64,000 nt of DNA. Source: Ophiodon elongatus. Taxonomy: Eukaryota; Chordata; Actinopteri; Perciformes; Hexagrammidae. Positions 24,970-49,600 of the stretch are shown here, piece after piece; positions within the stretch are counted from its first letter, which is position 1; each line of letters opens with the position of its first letter. The stretch spans positions 2,395,001 to 2,459,000 of the forward strand of contig JACSYO010001694.1 in the NCBI GenBank assembly GCA_016806645.1. Reading direction: 5' to 3'. The notes under the pieces were generated by a model. That model saw nothing but the letters and a program-made list of their open reading frames with translations. It made no database searches and had not been told where the DNA came from. Made by a program: the position numbers and the translations under genes.

Positions 24970-25852
24970 GACATTTATTAACCAAACATTCACTGCAGCT
25001 CTGCGTCTTTAATGTTATGAGACAGAACTAACATTTGTAAAGGAAAATATACATGATAATATTCTTCCACTGCAATTTTCTATCTATGCCTGATTGTCTT
25101 TTCATATTTATATATGTTCATACCAGCAATGGCATTAAGCAGCTGGAGTCTTTCCCAGCATGCCTTAACGTGAAAGGCAGTTGACCGCAAGGCCATCATG
25201 GCACATGGGACCTTATTTCAGTAAAAACATATGATATAAAAAATATGAGTCAGCGACGAGAGACAAATAATTTGAATGAATAATGAAATGTAGCAGCTTG
25301 ACTTTTCTTTTTTACGGTAGTGTTATGCACTTCTCTCCTGGTTACCTTTCTACAGTCCAAAATAGTCAAGCTAGCATGACTACTGAACAGTGGCCCACAG
25401 TCTGGTTGTGTCTGTCGGTAATCGGTTTTATTCTTGCACAATATACCAGGACCTTTAAACTAAAGCCGCAAAATGGAATTTATCATTACTTTTATAATTT
25501 GCACCTGTGCTTTTCCTACTGTGACATGTCAAAAAGGCTTCTGTGGAAAAGGCCGACTGATGCGTCAATTACAACTAACATATTCAGCTGTCTACTTATT
25601 TACGTTTACTCGCTCAGAAGTACAGTAATACAAACTGTCCAATCTACCCAATCTGCCTGCCTCCTCAGCCTTTAGGCTGAAGTCGACACCTTTTCCTTGT
25701 TGGGCGGAGCTGCATAATGTCTGCTGGGTGTCGTTATCAGCTCAGCTCAGCTTCTGCCTGCCTGCACCCAGAGGTGAAGGATGGGGATGGCCTAAGATGG
25801 ATGACAGTTGCAAATGCTGGCCCACCAGCACAGCTGCTCACACACTGTAGTC

Positions 25853-25887
<35 letters not shown>

Positions 25888-28702
25888 AGAATCAGCACAG
25901 CGGCAACAACATTATCAGCACTAACACACAATCAATAAATCTGTCAGAAAACCAGGGGGAAAGAAGCGAGGACAAATGTTTTTGGGCAAAGTGTTAAATG
26001 AAAAGGATCTCTGGACGTGCAACAATCAATAAGAAGTTAGATCTCCACAATGCTGCACGAGAGATAATGATCTGTGTATTGAGTTTAACTGCACGTTTGC
26101 ATCTTTTAGTGTATTTCTATCCAAAGGCCATGAATCTCAGCCTTCTTGCTGAGATTCTGACGAGAAGAGGAGAGTGGTATCAATCTTCTCTAACTCTCTG
26201 CAAGTAAACAAATAAGTGTGTTTCCCTTCGTGTCAAACATTTCCCTTAAATGATACATCATTCAAATGAAAGACCGTGCTGTACACAGCCTTGTTATTAG
26301 CCTTGTTAGCAGCCTCTACATCACTAACTAAGATGGTAAAATACAGCCACAGTTACATTAAAAAACAATAATCTTTCACGTGAATTCATAATTTGTCTCA
26401 AACTGTAAATCAATACTTAAAAATATACTGTGTTAAAGTCCCTGCGGTGCTGCATGCTGGATTTAGAATGACTGATGCTCTATCTGCTCTGGCCGTGACA
26501 CAAGGAGAGTTATGACTCGGCATGGACCGCCTCGATGAAGAGTCCGACAGGCAGCGCGTCAGAGGGGAGATTTATTGAAAACTCAAGAGTCAGATCATTC
26601 CCACACCTCTGTGCGCCCGTGGCCCGCTGCTGGCCGGACCGTCGAGTCGTCCTTGATTTGGCCGTGCCGCTGCTGTGTGCGTGCTGAGCTCTGCTGTCAG
26701 CAGATTCTGTTGTTGTGGAGGCGCATACATAATTGAACTGCTCACCTCCTCCTCCGCTGCCTTCCCGAGACCCTTCGAGATAAAGCAATAAATACCCAAC
26801 CTCAGCATTTAACAACCACCCAGCCCTGTTCCTGTTGCTGGGAGTCCACAAGCAAGTAATTCCTTTTCCTCTTTTAAGTGAGTTAAACGCAGAGATACTA
26901 GCAAACTCACTTCACTGCGACCTTGCCACAGCGAGTGCTGACATCCTAAGTGGACACTTGGCTGGCTTGGTGGTCCTCGGGGTTTCTTAAGCAAATTAAG
27001 TGTTTCATAGCTTTTAAAGTGCACAAATCAGGAATTGACTTTGTTTAAGCTGTAAAAGTTAGCATTTGCCATTGGAGAAAGTTGCATTCTGTCGGCCTCG
27101 TGTTAGTTTCCGGCTCATTTTCAGTTCAAGGTTCACTCTTATCGTTCATTGTTTCTCTCTGTCTTGTCCTTCCTCTCCGTCTCCCCTCACCCTCCTGTCT
27201 GTTCGTCTGTCTGTGTCTCGCTGTCTCCCTCTCTCTCCCCCTCTCTCTCTCTCTCTCTCTCGCCCTGTAACTCCACGGCTATATATAGACTTCTGCATTG
27301 CAGATGTCCCAGAGCCCTGCGGTTCTGGGGGAGCTGCTGAGGACTTCCCGGCTCAAAATTTGGGATGCCTGACATGAAACACACACACACACACACACAG
27401 ACAGACAGCGCAGAAACAGCAGAGTAACTGTGCACTACAGGATGGGGACAGTTACAGCATGACAGGAGCCTTCACAGTGTACATGTGCAGCGTGCTGTGT
27501 AACACGGCTGAGCAACGTCCGAGGCGTCACACTGCAGCAAGGATGAAGTGCCCCCACAGAATAGAGTCAAAAGCACTGCAGTCATAATCTGTGGGCGGGT
27601 ATGTGAGTGTGTTCTTGTTGCCAAGCTTCTGAACCAATTTCCTGTGTTCTTATGTTTTATGTTTTCTGCTGAGTCATGGCTCCATTATTTCAGAAGCTTT
27701 AGATGTTAAGATTGGATAATAAACACACATTCAATTACAGCTTTCATCAAATGTTTATTCCAATTAATCTATTCTGGATGATGCAAGTCATGCAAAGTGT
27801 TTGTAATTAATAATTTAGATGTCAGTCAGAGACAGATATATTTAAAATACTGGTAGAATAGGAGGGAAAATCAATGGAGCCTTTCAGACATTAACATTGA
27901 CGTTCAGTAGTAATTAATTTCCTGCAACAACATACTTACAGAAATGACAGCAATAGTGACAAAAAACATTACTCATTAATGATTAATCACAAAGACAGCA
28001 TTCAAATGACAGGGTCAATGTAAGATGAACTTTGAGAAAACTCAAAGTACTTTACAGAAGAAATAGATAACATTAACTCAAACAAAGTTTACAGAAAGCC
28101 AAGATAAAATAAAAAGACATTTAAGATTATTACTATTTAAAAATATTAAACTAAAACAGAAGAGGAAAATAAATGAAGAAAGTATATGAAGTAAGTAAAC
28201 TGAATAGTGACAGCTTTATTTAGTCTGTTTATTAGTCAGTAATCTATAATATTGAATGTTTTAAACATCACCTGCAAAGGTTCATTCAGTCTCTTCTCCA
28301 TAATGCTGCAGAGATCTGCTGAGTCATGATTGAGTGTGCACCAGCTGTCTTCACAGGTAATATTAGCAATGCATTTTGGGAGAAACACAAGTATTCTGAA
28401 TTTAAAAAAGTCAGAAAGAAAGTCAGACAATGGTGCATTGTAATAAAAATATTGTTCAACTATGTTAATATCGGTCTTAGATTCTGCTGCCCCCTCCCTC
28501 CCACAAAACAAGTGTTCTCTTTCATTGGTGCTTGTTCCAGTGATCCAGCCTGTTAATAACGTTCATCACTGGCTAAAGAGACAGTGAACACCCCACAGTA
28601 TGATGTCACATCCTATTGAACTGTTGTATTTGGGCTGCAATGCTCACCCCCTGCTCATGCAACAGTGGTAGGGCATTAAGTATTTATAAATGCTGGCTGC
28701 TG

Positions 28703-28774
<72 letters not shown>

Positions 28775-29869
28775 TTATAGTGAGCTTTTGCTGCCACTTG
28801 GTGTTAAAGGTGAAAATTACAGATAGTTTTACCAGCAGGAGCGCCTCAGCTATTTAGTCTTCAGAGAATCTTGACTGGCAGACATCAGCCTATTGAACTG
28901 ATAAAGCCATACGCTTGTCTGGTAAATGGTCCCCTAATATATTAAGATGCTATCTTCTTTAATTTTTTTTAATTAAATGGACACAGACCATATTTTTTTT
29001 AAATCCTGAGGAGGAGGAAGCACTATTGTTAATAAAACAATTTCAAAATGTAATTTGCATTGTAGTTGGAGAGGTTAATGGAAAACTTAAGTTGACACTT
29101 TTATACACTCGGTCATCATATTTAGAGTGTGAGTGTAAGTCATAATGTAGAGAGTATGTGTATCAAGAGCAACACATTTCAGAAGGCCTCACTGGATCTG
29201 AACATCATCAGGAAGCCACTATTATGTTGTAAGGAAGAAATGGCTACACATAGTTATAGCTAGTGCTGCATTGTTTGTTTTTATGATCTACAACTGTTGC
29301 ACTCCCAACACATTACACTGTATTTGTCTTGAATATAGCCCACTCCTCCCATGACATCAGAGAACTCCATACCTTCAGAATAAAAGCACGCATTTGCCAC
29401 TTTGAAAACTTGCACACAGCAAGGAAGAATATGATAGCTGTTATTTATGTTTCAGTGTACACTAAATTATATCACACCAACACACATTTAGAAGAAGAAA
29501 AACTTACAGAAAAACAAATTTGTAGAGATGAACATGAATGCCCAGAGTATGCTACCTGTCGAATTATGGAAATACCTTTAATAACTGATTTAAAGTCTTC
29601 AAAGTGAGGGCATCAGATTCTATATGCTGTAAAAGACAATGTTTAACGGTCCTCCATTACTTTCTTTCTGATATTTATTTATTTGTTTTTATACCTGATC
29701 CATTTAATAACAGCACACTTCCATGCCAGCCCAGTATATGTACAGTGTAGATGTGCTTCTTCTGCTCAGTTAAGTTTATAACTAGTTCAGCTGTAAGAAC
29801 ACACCTGGAACTAGAACATGCAAAAAAATAGATGCAGGGAAATGTATCATTGAAATATATTTTTTTCAA
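24970..29869. other. AT-rich intergenic region between ina and cds2
   Basis: About 4.9 kb without a supportable gene. It holds small microsatellites (25857-25884 TG, 27233-27262 CT, 27380-27400 AC, 28706-28769 AC). A GC-richer island lies at 26510-26780, where the open frames have no recognised domain. A degenerate 'caaagtactttacag' segment near 28040 may be an old repeat. Confidence 0.6.
28706..28769. repeat. (AC)32 microsatellite
   Basis: Pure AC run of about 64 bp. Confidence 0.97.
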
Positions 29870-30285
29870 TTTCAATCACTGTATGTAAACATCTTTACAT
29901 ATACATACTGTACATACTCATCCAGTCAATTTATATCCATTCAGTATATACTGTATGTCTTTGCACTTTCATTGTTTACAACTTACAGAACAATTGACTT
30001 GTAAATAGACATTTCATATTTTATTGTTGGTCATTGGTGCTTTTATATCTATATATATATATTCATATAATATTGATATTTACAACTATTTTTCACTATT
30101 TGTGATATAAAGATGCTATTGTCTTTCCTTTTTTGAATGAAAAAATCGTGCCTATTCTTTACCTTTATCTGTTTATTTCTATTTCTGTGTAAGTACATTG
30201 AGAGAGATGCAAAAAAAAAAAAAAGACAAATTCCTTTTATGTGCAATAAGAATAATCCACTTGGTCAATAAAGCTGATTCCGACC
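29870..30285 (+). mobile_element. LINE-like 3' terminal fragment
   Basis: The sequence follows a teleost retroelement tail I recognise: 'ctttgcactttcattg', 'ttattgttggtcattggtgc', 'tgtgtaagtacattgagaga', then 'acttggtcaataaagctgat' followed by a GATTC-like end at 30274-30285. No coding frame remains. It ends about 210 bp upstream of the cds2 ATG, so it lies in the promoter or 5' flank. It carries its own AATAAA near 30268. Confidence 0.7.
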
Positions 30286-30493
30286 GAACACGGACATTAT
30301 TTTGAAAACCGGAAATTATCGTTATGTTTTATTCCTGTGAACTTGACATAGATTTGGTTCATCGAGTGAAAAGTGTCGCCGTGCAAAACCATAAGCTTAG
30401 CAGGAGGAGACCTGTCCCCCCAAAAAAACACGAGCCAGTGTCTCGGAGACACACAGGACCGTCCCTCTAGTCGTCCGGCTACAACCCGCTACA

Positions 30494-42224
<11,731 letters not shown>

Positions 42225-43626
42225 AGCCCCCCCGACCCCACACCGGCTCGCCCTGAGAGAGAGAGAGAGAGAGAGAGACCAGAGAGGAGGGCAGCACCCG
42301 AGGGCCCCGTGCAGCTCCGGAGCTCTGAGAGACTGGCAGTGCTTTTGTGTGAGCGAAAACACATCAGAGGAGAAAAAAACTACAGTCTTGGGTCATTCCA
42401 TTTTATTTGGGTATGAGAATCGCGTGTGTTTGTGTTCACGCAGTCTGTGAATCATGTTTCAGTGTTTTCAGGTTGAGTTTGTGAGTTACTGTACTGTTAA
42501 ACATTTCCATTATTGCCAACTTGTATCTATTCACACTGTTGAACAAAATGTTGGCCCACTGTACATTTCTACCTGTATACAGGATATCCTCTATATACCT
42601 ATTAATGTGTGTTCACATTTTATTGTACTCTTGATTATGTTTTTAGTTTTAATGCACTGCTCTCAACCCTGTTACTCACGGTTTGGTCACCCCAGCTGTA
42701 CCCACATCCCCAATTTCAGTTTTCATTTTCTTTGTTGTGGTTGTTTCTATTTATACATAGACAATATATATATTTGGTATGTTTTCTTATATCTTAATGT
42801 TGTGTTTGTTTTAGACTGAATTCACCTTTGCCATCTGCCACGTGCATTCATGTGTCTTTTTTCTGTGTTTTTGCTGCCATTCATTTAAAAAAAAAAAAAG
42901 CCTCTCTTGCTCAGCCAAAACACTGACATCATAGTATCGTTTATTATCAGAGGACAGGAACACTTTGTTGGTTTTGTGCTGTGAAGTGCAGTGAGCGATG
43001 CTCCATACTAAATGTTTTATCATGAAGGCCAGTGCTATGGATACCAGCACCCCTTTCAGCATGATAGTCTCAATCTTCCCTCACCTGGTTGCCATTTCAT
43101 ATTTCATGGCAAAAGCAGAAAGACTCTTAGAGATGGAACACACAATCATTTTTTTATTTTGTTTTGTTTAATTGAGTCGTTAATACTTATTTTATCTCCA
43201 ATAAGGAGCTGATTTAGGTTTTATGCTCCGTAAATTGGTGGGATTGTTGCGTTTTGGCTTCTGTTTGGGATTGGACAGTACAAGTAAGGCACAATAATGG
43301 TTTCTACACTGCCAACCTTTGCGTCTCTCTCCGTTGTCATCAAGTTCACGGCTTCAGAGCAGAACGCCAGAGTATACAGTCTGTGTGTCACTGGTGGAGT
43401 TGACCTGTATGCGTGACAGCTGTTGTGATCTCATGATGTTCAGGTTGTTTGCCAATACAGTCAGCTGCTGTGCACACAAACAGCAGTCTGTGCTCAAGAG
43501 GATTTACAGTAGGATTCTGTGATATTTATACCACTGGCAAATATTTGCTTCATTTGTTTGGTGGTAAAATATTAAAGATTCTCCAGTGTTGAGCTCATTT
43601 CTGTTTTTGTAAGCATTGTGAATAAA
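42225..43626 (+). other. cds2 3' UTR with poly(A) signal at 43621-43626
   Basis: After the TAG comes a (GA)n tract (42257-42278), then UTR-like AT-rich sequence and AATAAA at 43621. A more distal end near 45975 (ATTAAA-like) is possible. Confidence 0.6.
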
Positions 43627-43639
43627 TTCTGTGTGTAGT

Positions 43640-44040
43640 TATGTTACCGTCTGTTAAAGGGACGCCACCGGTCTTACACATGAAGATGAGTTTACTCGTA
43701 TTACTACCCTGCTTGTGAAAACAATCTATTTTCACACGAGTCTGAGTAAATAGAAAATAGCCGTGATGATGTCATAGTGATGTTATTGGGGTGATCTTGG
43801 ATTTGCACTTGGAGAATTTCACTGAAAGCCTGCGTTATGAAAAACACGGGCATTTAACAGTCAGAGAGGATCTTATGAAAGATGTGATTGTGTTGCATTA
43901 TGGGAAATGTAGGAGAATGTTATACCCACACTAAGGACCAGAAGTCAGCATGTCTCTGCCTCTGGTGCATCATTTTCTTTTAATCCGTCTGTTGGAGCTT
44001 CACTAAGACACTAAATTGCTGGAGTTCTCCTTTAAAACTG
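43640..44040 (+). repeat. Teleost interspersed repeat downstream of cds2
   Basis: Blocks I recognise from other percomorph genomes: gtgatgatgtcatagtgatg, ctgaaagcctgcgttatgaa, gttgcattatgggaaatgta, ggaccagaagtcagcatgtc and ggagttctcctttaaaactg. It has no coding potential and its family is unassigned. Confidence 0.6.
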
Positions 44041-46649
44041 CCAACACAATCTGTTCTGTTCATTTCTGTAGGGCCGAATACGTTATACATGGAAAATATA
44101 AAATTTGACTGACTGACTCAATTTAAACTCGGACTGATTACGTTTTTTTAAGTCGTATAAGTTATTTATAGCTGGCAGACAACAGATTAAATTGATATTG
44201 TTTAGTAAATTTGGCTCATTGAAATTTCTGAAAGATTCCAAAATGTTTAGAAAAGTGATGATAGTTAAATATATTTAAATGGCCATTATCATTCACATAA
44301 TAATAGTTGTTTTGTATAAATGGCGGTGCTGTAGAGGAGCAGCAAACACGACGGTGTCTGCAGTGTATGTGGGTTCAACTCTGGTTAGACAAAGATTAGA
44401 CTCTAATTAGCCGACTAACAACCAATCACCTCAGGCTGTCCTTCATGTTTGTGCACATTCACCAATTATTTATTTTTTATCCAATCGGAGAAAAATAATT
44501 GATTTATAGTTGTCAGTGAAAGCCAAATAACTCTGGAGGTTTAATGTAGGATTATTGGTGTTGATGTTCCCCCGACAGAACTACTTCTTTGCTCAGTGTT
44601 TGAGGACAAAACAGCAATACGAAAAATGTATACAGTAATCAGTGTAGCAGGGATGGGAAGATCAGTATCTAGATGTCCTTACATGGTAATCACAGAAAAC
44701 CGTTAATATCTGTGTCCAGTGAATGACTGCTGCACTTAATCAGGGTCGTTTTGGGAAAAGGTTGCTACCTTAAATTTCCTCTCATCAGATTCTGTCCTGA
44801 AAAAACTTCTATGTGTTTTTAAGAAAAGAACGCAAATGTTTTGTAACGCAAAAATTGCTTATTCTTCAACATGCTACATCAAGACTCACAAGAACCACTG
44901 TATAAACCAAGCATGCATTTATGTTTTCGCCTCCGATTTGAACGTCGCCTTCATTCATATTTTCATTGATGTCATGTTTTTGGTTTGACCTGCGTGATAA
45001 CCATCCTGTCTTACGCTTAACTTCTTAAAGTATTTATTTTATTTACTGTGAGAAAACCTTTTCAAAGTCACTATATTGTAAATTGAAGAAGATGTTTAGA
45101 AAAATGTTAAGTGTTCTTCAGTATTTTTGATTAGAGAAATATTTAAAGTATTATTATTGCCATATAGGAGAGAATATTGAGAAAGCAGAAAAGTATTTTC
45201 TCTCTGTCTTGCTGTGACTTCAGTGCAGTTGGGTGTTTTCTAGGCTCTTCCCTGGTAGCTGTCATGTGTCAACTTCTTTGTCGCGGTGCAAGTTGAAGCA
45301 ACGCAGATACTTGTAGCACTGTGTTGCATCGCCTCCCTCTGAGTAGACAGGAAGTCTCCAGAAAGTAACACGAGGACTGGTGTCTCAGCATTCGTAGATA
45401 TCTTCTGTTTCTCTGGCGTCACCGCCTGCTGTGGAGGTTTGAAGTTCGAGGTTTTGGCCCTGCAGCTCTGTCCTGCCATTTCTCTGTCTGGTGTTACAGT
45501 CGGCCACTAGAGAGAGCTGGAGCTCCTGGTGTCGGCTGATCGAGTGTAGCACTGATGCTGCGTCCGAGCAGAAAGGTTTGACCCTTTGCTGTTTGATACA
45601 TTCCAGTTCCCCTACGATTCTGCTCACGTGGAGGCAGAATATATGAGACAAACATGCCACTATTAGAAGACAAAAAAAAAAAAGGATTGTTTTTGTTTCA
45701 TGGGAACACCATGCCATTTAATCAACACAGTGCCACTTTGCTGTTGTGAATCCTGCCCGGAGCCTCTAAAAGGAATGTATGGGAGTTGTGAGGACCCCAC
45801 ATGCTGTAAGCTCCCCTTTGTGGACATTTTATTTTGTGGTTATAGATTCTCTTATGAAGCTGTATGATTTCAGTATATTGTTCTTAAACTGTGCAATGGT
45901 TTGTGTTGAGTTGTACACTTGTCTAGAGAAAAGTTGTACTCTTTGATGCTGAAATGTGCTTTGCCTTTGTTCAAAGAAAATTAAAGGTATAAAAAAATGG
46001 TGATGTGTGATTGGTTTCTTCCCTCTTGGTCTTCTTCCCCATTTTGAAATAGATATCCAGTCAATCTGTTTACACCAACTGACCAATTATATAATAGCAG
46101 TTAATTTCTTTAAAGATGGGGAAAGATTGCAACCAATGTATTCAAAGGTCAGTAGATGATACCTCAAGCTTTGACCTTAAGATGTACTTTTGTAAAGGCT
46201 CCCTATCTGCTGCTGTTGCATGGCAGCCTGAGCTGTGAAGCGACACTGAAGGAGTGAAAACCATTTCCTTTACAACACACTCGTGGTTTTTCTTTTGTGT
46301 AACACCAGTGAACATCAGTCATTTGAAAAAGTCCCCACTAGTGTTACACGAAGCCCCGGAGCCCTGCACCCTTTTGTGAATCAGCCTGAAAGCCATTTAT
46401 ACAGATCTCTATCAGAACAAGTAGGAACATGGAAGTAAAGGCAGCATGAGGGGACGCTTTTAGAAGGGCTGAAAAAGAAAAAAGAAGAAGAAGACAGATT
46501 AACTCAGGAAGTAGGAAGTGTGATCTCCGATATCTCCGGTTTGTGTGATTGTGTTGTTTGAGTGTGTATCAATTTGTGGTTGTGTGTGTGTACTCCGGTG
46601 TGCTGTATGTGTGAAATCATACACTGACCTCTGGTATGAATTGAGGACA
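44041..46649. other. Intergenic region between cds2 and arhgap25
   Basis: No gene recognised. The sequence is AT-rich with scattered short open frames on the minus strand (45240-45717) that carry no known domain and no splice context. The arhgap25 promoter is presumably in the last few hundred bases; no TATA box is evident. Confidence 0.6.
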
Positions 46650-49600
46650 ATGTCTCTGAAACTACCTCGCAACTGGGACTTCAGCACCTTCAAGGCTGAG
46701 ACAGCTCGCATAGGTAAGCCGTTAGCTGTGCTGCGTTCACTGCCAGCAGAGTGGATGCTGCACTTCTACTCATATTGGGCATTTTACAGTTTGGACATTT
46801 AACTTCTGCTTTATCTATCATTTTCTGTCCTTTAAAATGTTTTTGTTTCTCCTTATTATTAAGAATATTACTATTATTTTTTGCATGTAAATTAATTGTA
46901 GCATAATTGAGGTACCATCATATTGTTGGAGTGAAAAAGGGTGTTTTATTATAGAAAGAAAACACAAGTGACCGAATCTGTACTTTGTTTGAGCAGTAAG
47001 GTTTTTTACCATGTTGGTGGTTGCTTGCTATGTGGTGATGGTAGCCAGTGTGTTTATTGGAGCACTTTTTTCTTTACACAAATCACTGTCATCTAATACA
47101 GAATGTATACTAATATATTATGTTACTATATTAAAAGATGGCCTGACGTTTAAAACTTTAAAGTTATTTTCTTAAACAGGAAGTACAGAATTATGTTATT
47201 TCTTTGGCCTATGGCAGTGTAAATATATCAATAAACAGGAACAACACGTGGGCCTATCAAATATGGTGCTTCTCCATAGACAATGCATTGGGAAAGATGT
47301 TATAGACACTGAGAGCACCCTGGGAAATGAGTATATTGTGCATTTTCTGTTTCAGAAGTGAGAACACTATGTAGTAATTTGACACCAAATATCGATTTAA
47401 AAAAGATTTTATTGTTTTAAGAATTATTTTATTGCTTCTGCTAAAATAATATTCCGCTTGCTGTCTACGCGTCCATAGCAACGGTCTGCTGGAGAGAAAG
47501 AGATAAAGATAGTGTCGTAATTGATCAATCAGAATTTAGTATTCAACAAAGCCATGTAATAAAATCGTAGAAATGGAATTGGAGTACAACGGACATTGAA
47601 CTGTTTTCTGTGGTAATTTCACTTGTACAAAAGAAAAACATTTTTTTATTAGATATTCCTTTATTAGTCCCGCAAGGGGAAATTTACATGGTGGTTGTAG
47701 TTAGTTGTTATGGTGACAACACACTTCAATGGAGCTGTAAGGTGAGTAGAGTAGCATTGGCAGAATTAACAAGCTAGCTAGCTAGCTAGCTAACTAGCTA
47801 GCTGTCCGCTAGTTAGCGAGCTAATTCCACCATACTTGAATGCTACAGAGAATACGCCAAACAAAGTTGACATTCATTTGGCGACAGCACCGTGCTTTCC
47901 TGTGCTGTGACCAGAATGTGTGGGTGGAGCACTAAGTTGTTGAATTTGACTCATTTACTCTGGCTCTCTACGCTCCATAACGTTACCATCCCACTGCTTG
48001 TTTGACTCGTTACCGCAAAATCTCACCTCAGCGAGTCCACGACATGCTGCAAATCGGTTTAGTTTATACGAAAGTTAGCCCGCTGCAACGGTCGCATGGT
48101 ACACATAAAAACGGACTCCGCACTGACCATCCTGCTACGTTGATTTGAATGGAAATGTCAGTTCTACTGCTTTTTTTTATTTCTATGAATCAAATGGATC
48201 AAAGCTCATTTAGGTATTAAAAAGAAAACATTAATATTCTGTGGAGCAGTTCCAGATGTTATACTTTAGAACATCACATGTTTGAGACTTCTCTGGTTTC
48301 TGTCTTTGAGAGAGAGAGAGAGTAGCTCATGTTCCCAATTATTGATTGAACTTTCCTAGACCATGGAAATAAGATACTGTGATTCTTGATTTGGGTGGTG
48401 CTCCCCTTTCAGTCACCTTAAAGTACCAATAAGTTTCTGACCAACTGCATGCACATTTATGTGCAGTATTTTAAAGTGACTGTACAGCAGTCTAGACAGA
48501 CTAATACGGTGCTTACCAGAGTTTGCATAGGGCGGACTCATGCCATGTCTCAGGCTCGGATGGCACAACAGTTGCAACATTCAAATAAGAGAGAATTGCA
48601 CACAAGCAGTGAAGAGTTAAATTCTCTGCTGTCTTTTTACAACGTGCATCATTTTCTCTCCAGCACTAATCATTTTCACAATCAGTGGTACTGGTTGTTC
48701 AGCACTGTGGAAGGAAGTATCTGCCTGTTGCATATTTATTTTATCTGCTTCATGTTGACTAAATATCAGCCGTTAATATTGTCATGCGCTTCCTTTAGTT
48801 TGAAAGCATAACTTCCTAAAAGCTCGTGACCCCCACATGATTCTTTTACCTTGAGATGTTTTATGAACCATGACTGTGACTGATTCTATACCCATGAACT
48901 AGAGTGAGGCAGATTTTCAACAGGAAACTGATGCAAGAGCTCAGTTTCTGCAGAGCTCTGACTTTGTAGCTGTCTGTATGTAACTGAGCCAACATATATG
49001 TGCGTATGTGTGTTTGTGTGTGTGTGTGTGTGCGTGTGTGTGTGTCTGACGTGTGCGCAATGTATGTTTGTGCAAAGTCATACTGCATCTGGCCTTTCAG
49101 AGAGATTTGGAAAGGACAACCACAAACCAGTTGATTTACACAAACTGACCTGACTCTTCCTGATTCAGTGTTCATCTGCTGTTTCACTCAGGATTAAAGG
49201 GATAGTTTGACATTTTGGGAAATCTGCTTTTTTGCTTTATTGTCGAGAGTTAGATGAGTAGATTGATCCCACTCTTGTGCATGTGCACTAGATATGAAGC
49301 TGGTAGACAAGTGGATTTTTGTTACCTTCAGACAGAGACAGGCTAGCTGTTCCCCCTGTTTCCAGTCGTTATGCTAAGCTAAACTAACCAGCTAACAGAC
49401 GGACATGACAGTTGTATCGGTCTTCCTAACGCTCAGCAAGAAAGCAAATAAATATATTTTTTAAAATGTCAAATTTCAATCAAAACTTTCATTGAATATT
49501 AATACCATCATATCTGACTGCTGCCAGATCATGATCTATTAGGATGTACATACAAATCTTGATCCTATTATCAATTAATTATTCTGCATGATCATGGAAA

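Noticed and set aside
26510..26851. 113-residue minus-strand open frame in a GC-richer island
   Set aside because: No recognised domain; Arg/Ser-rich composition typical of chance frames in GC-rich DNA.
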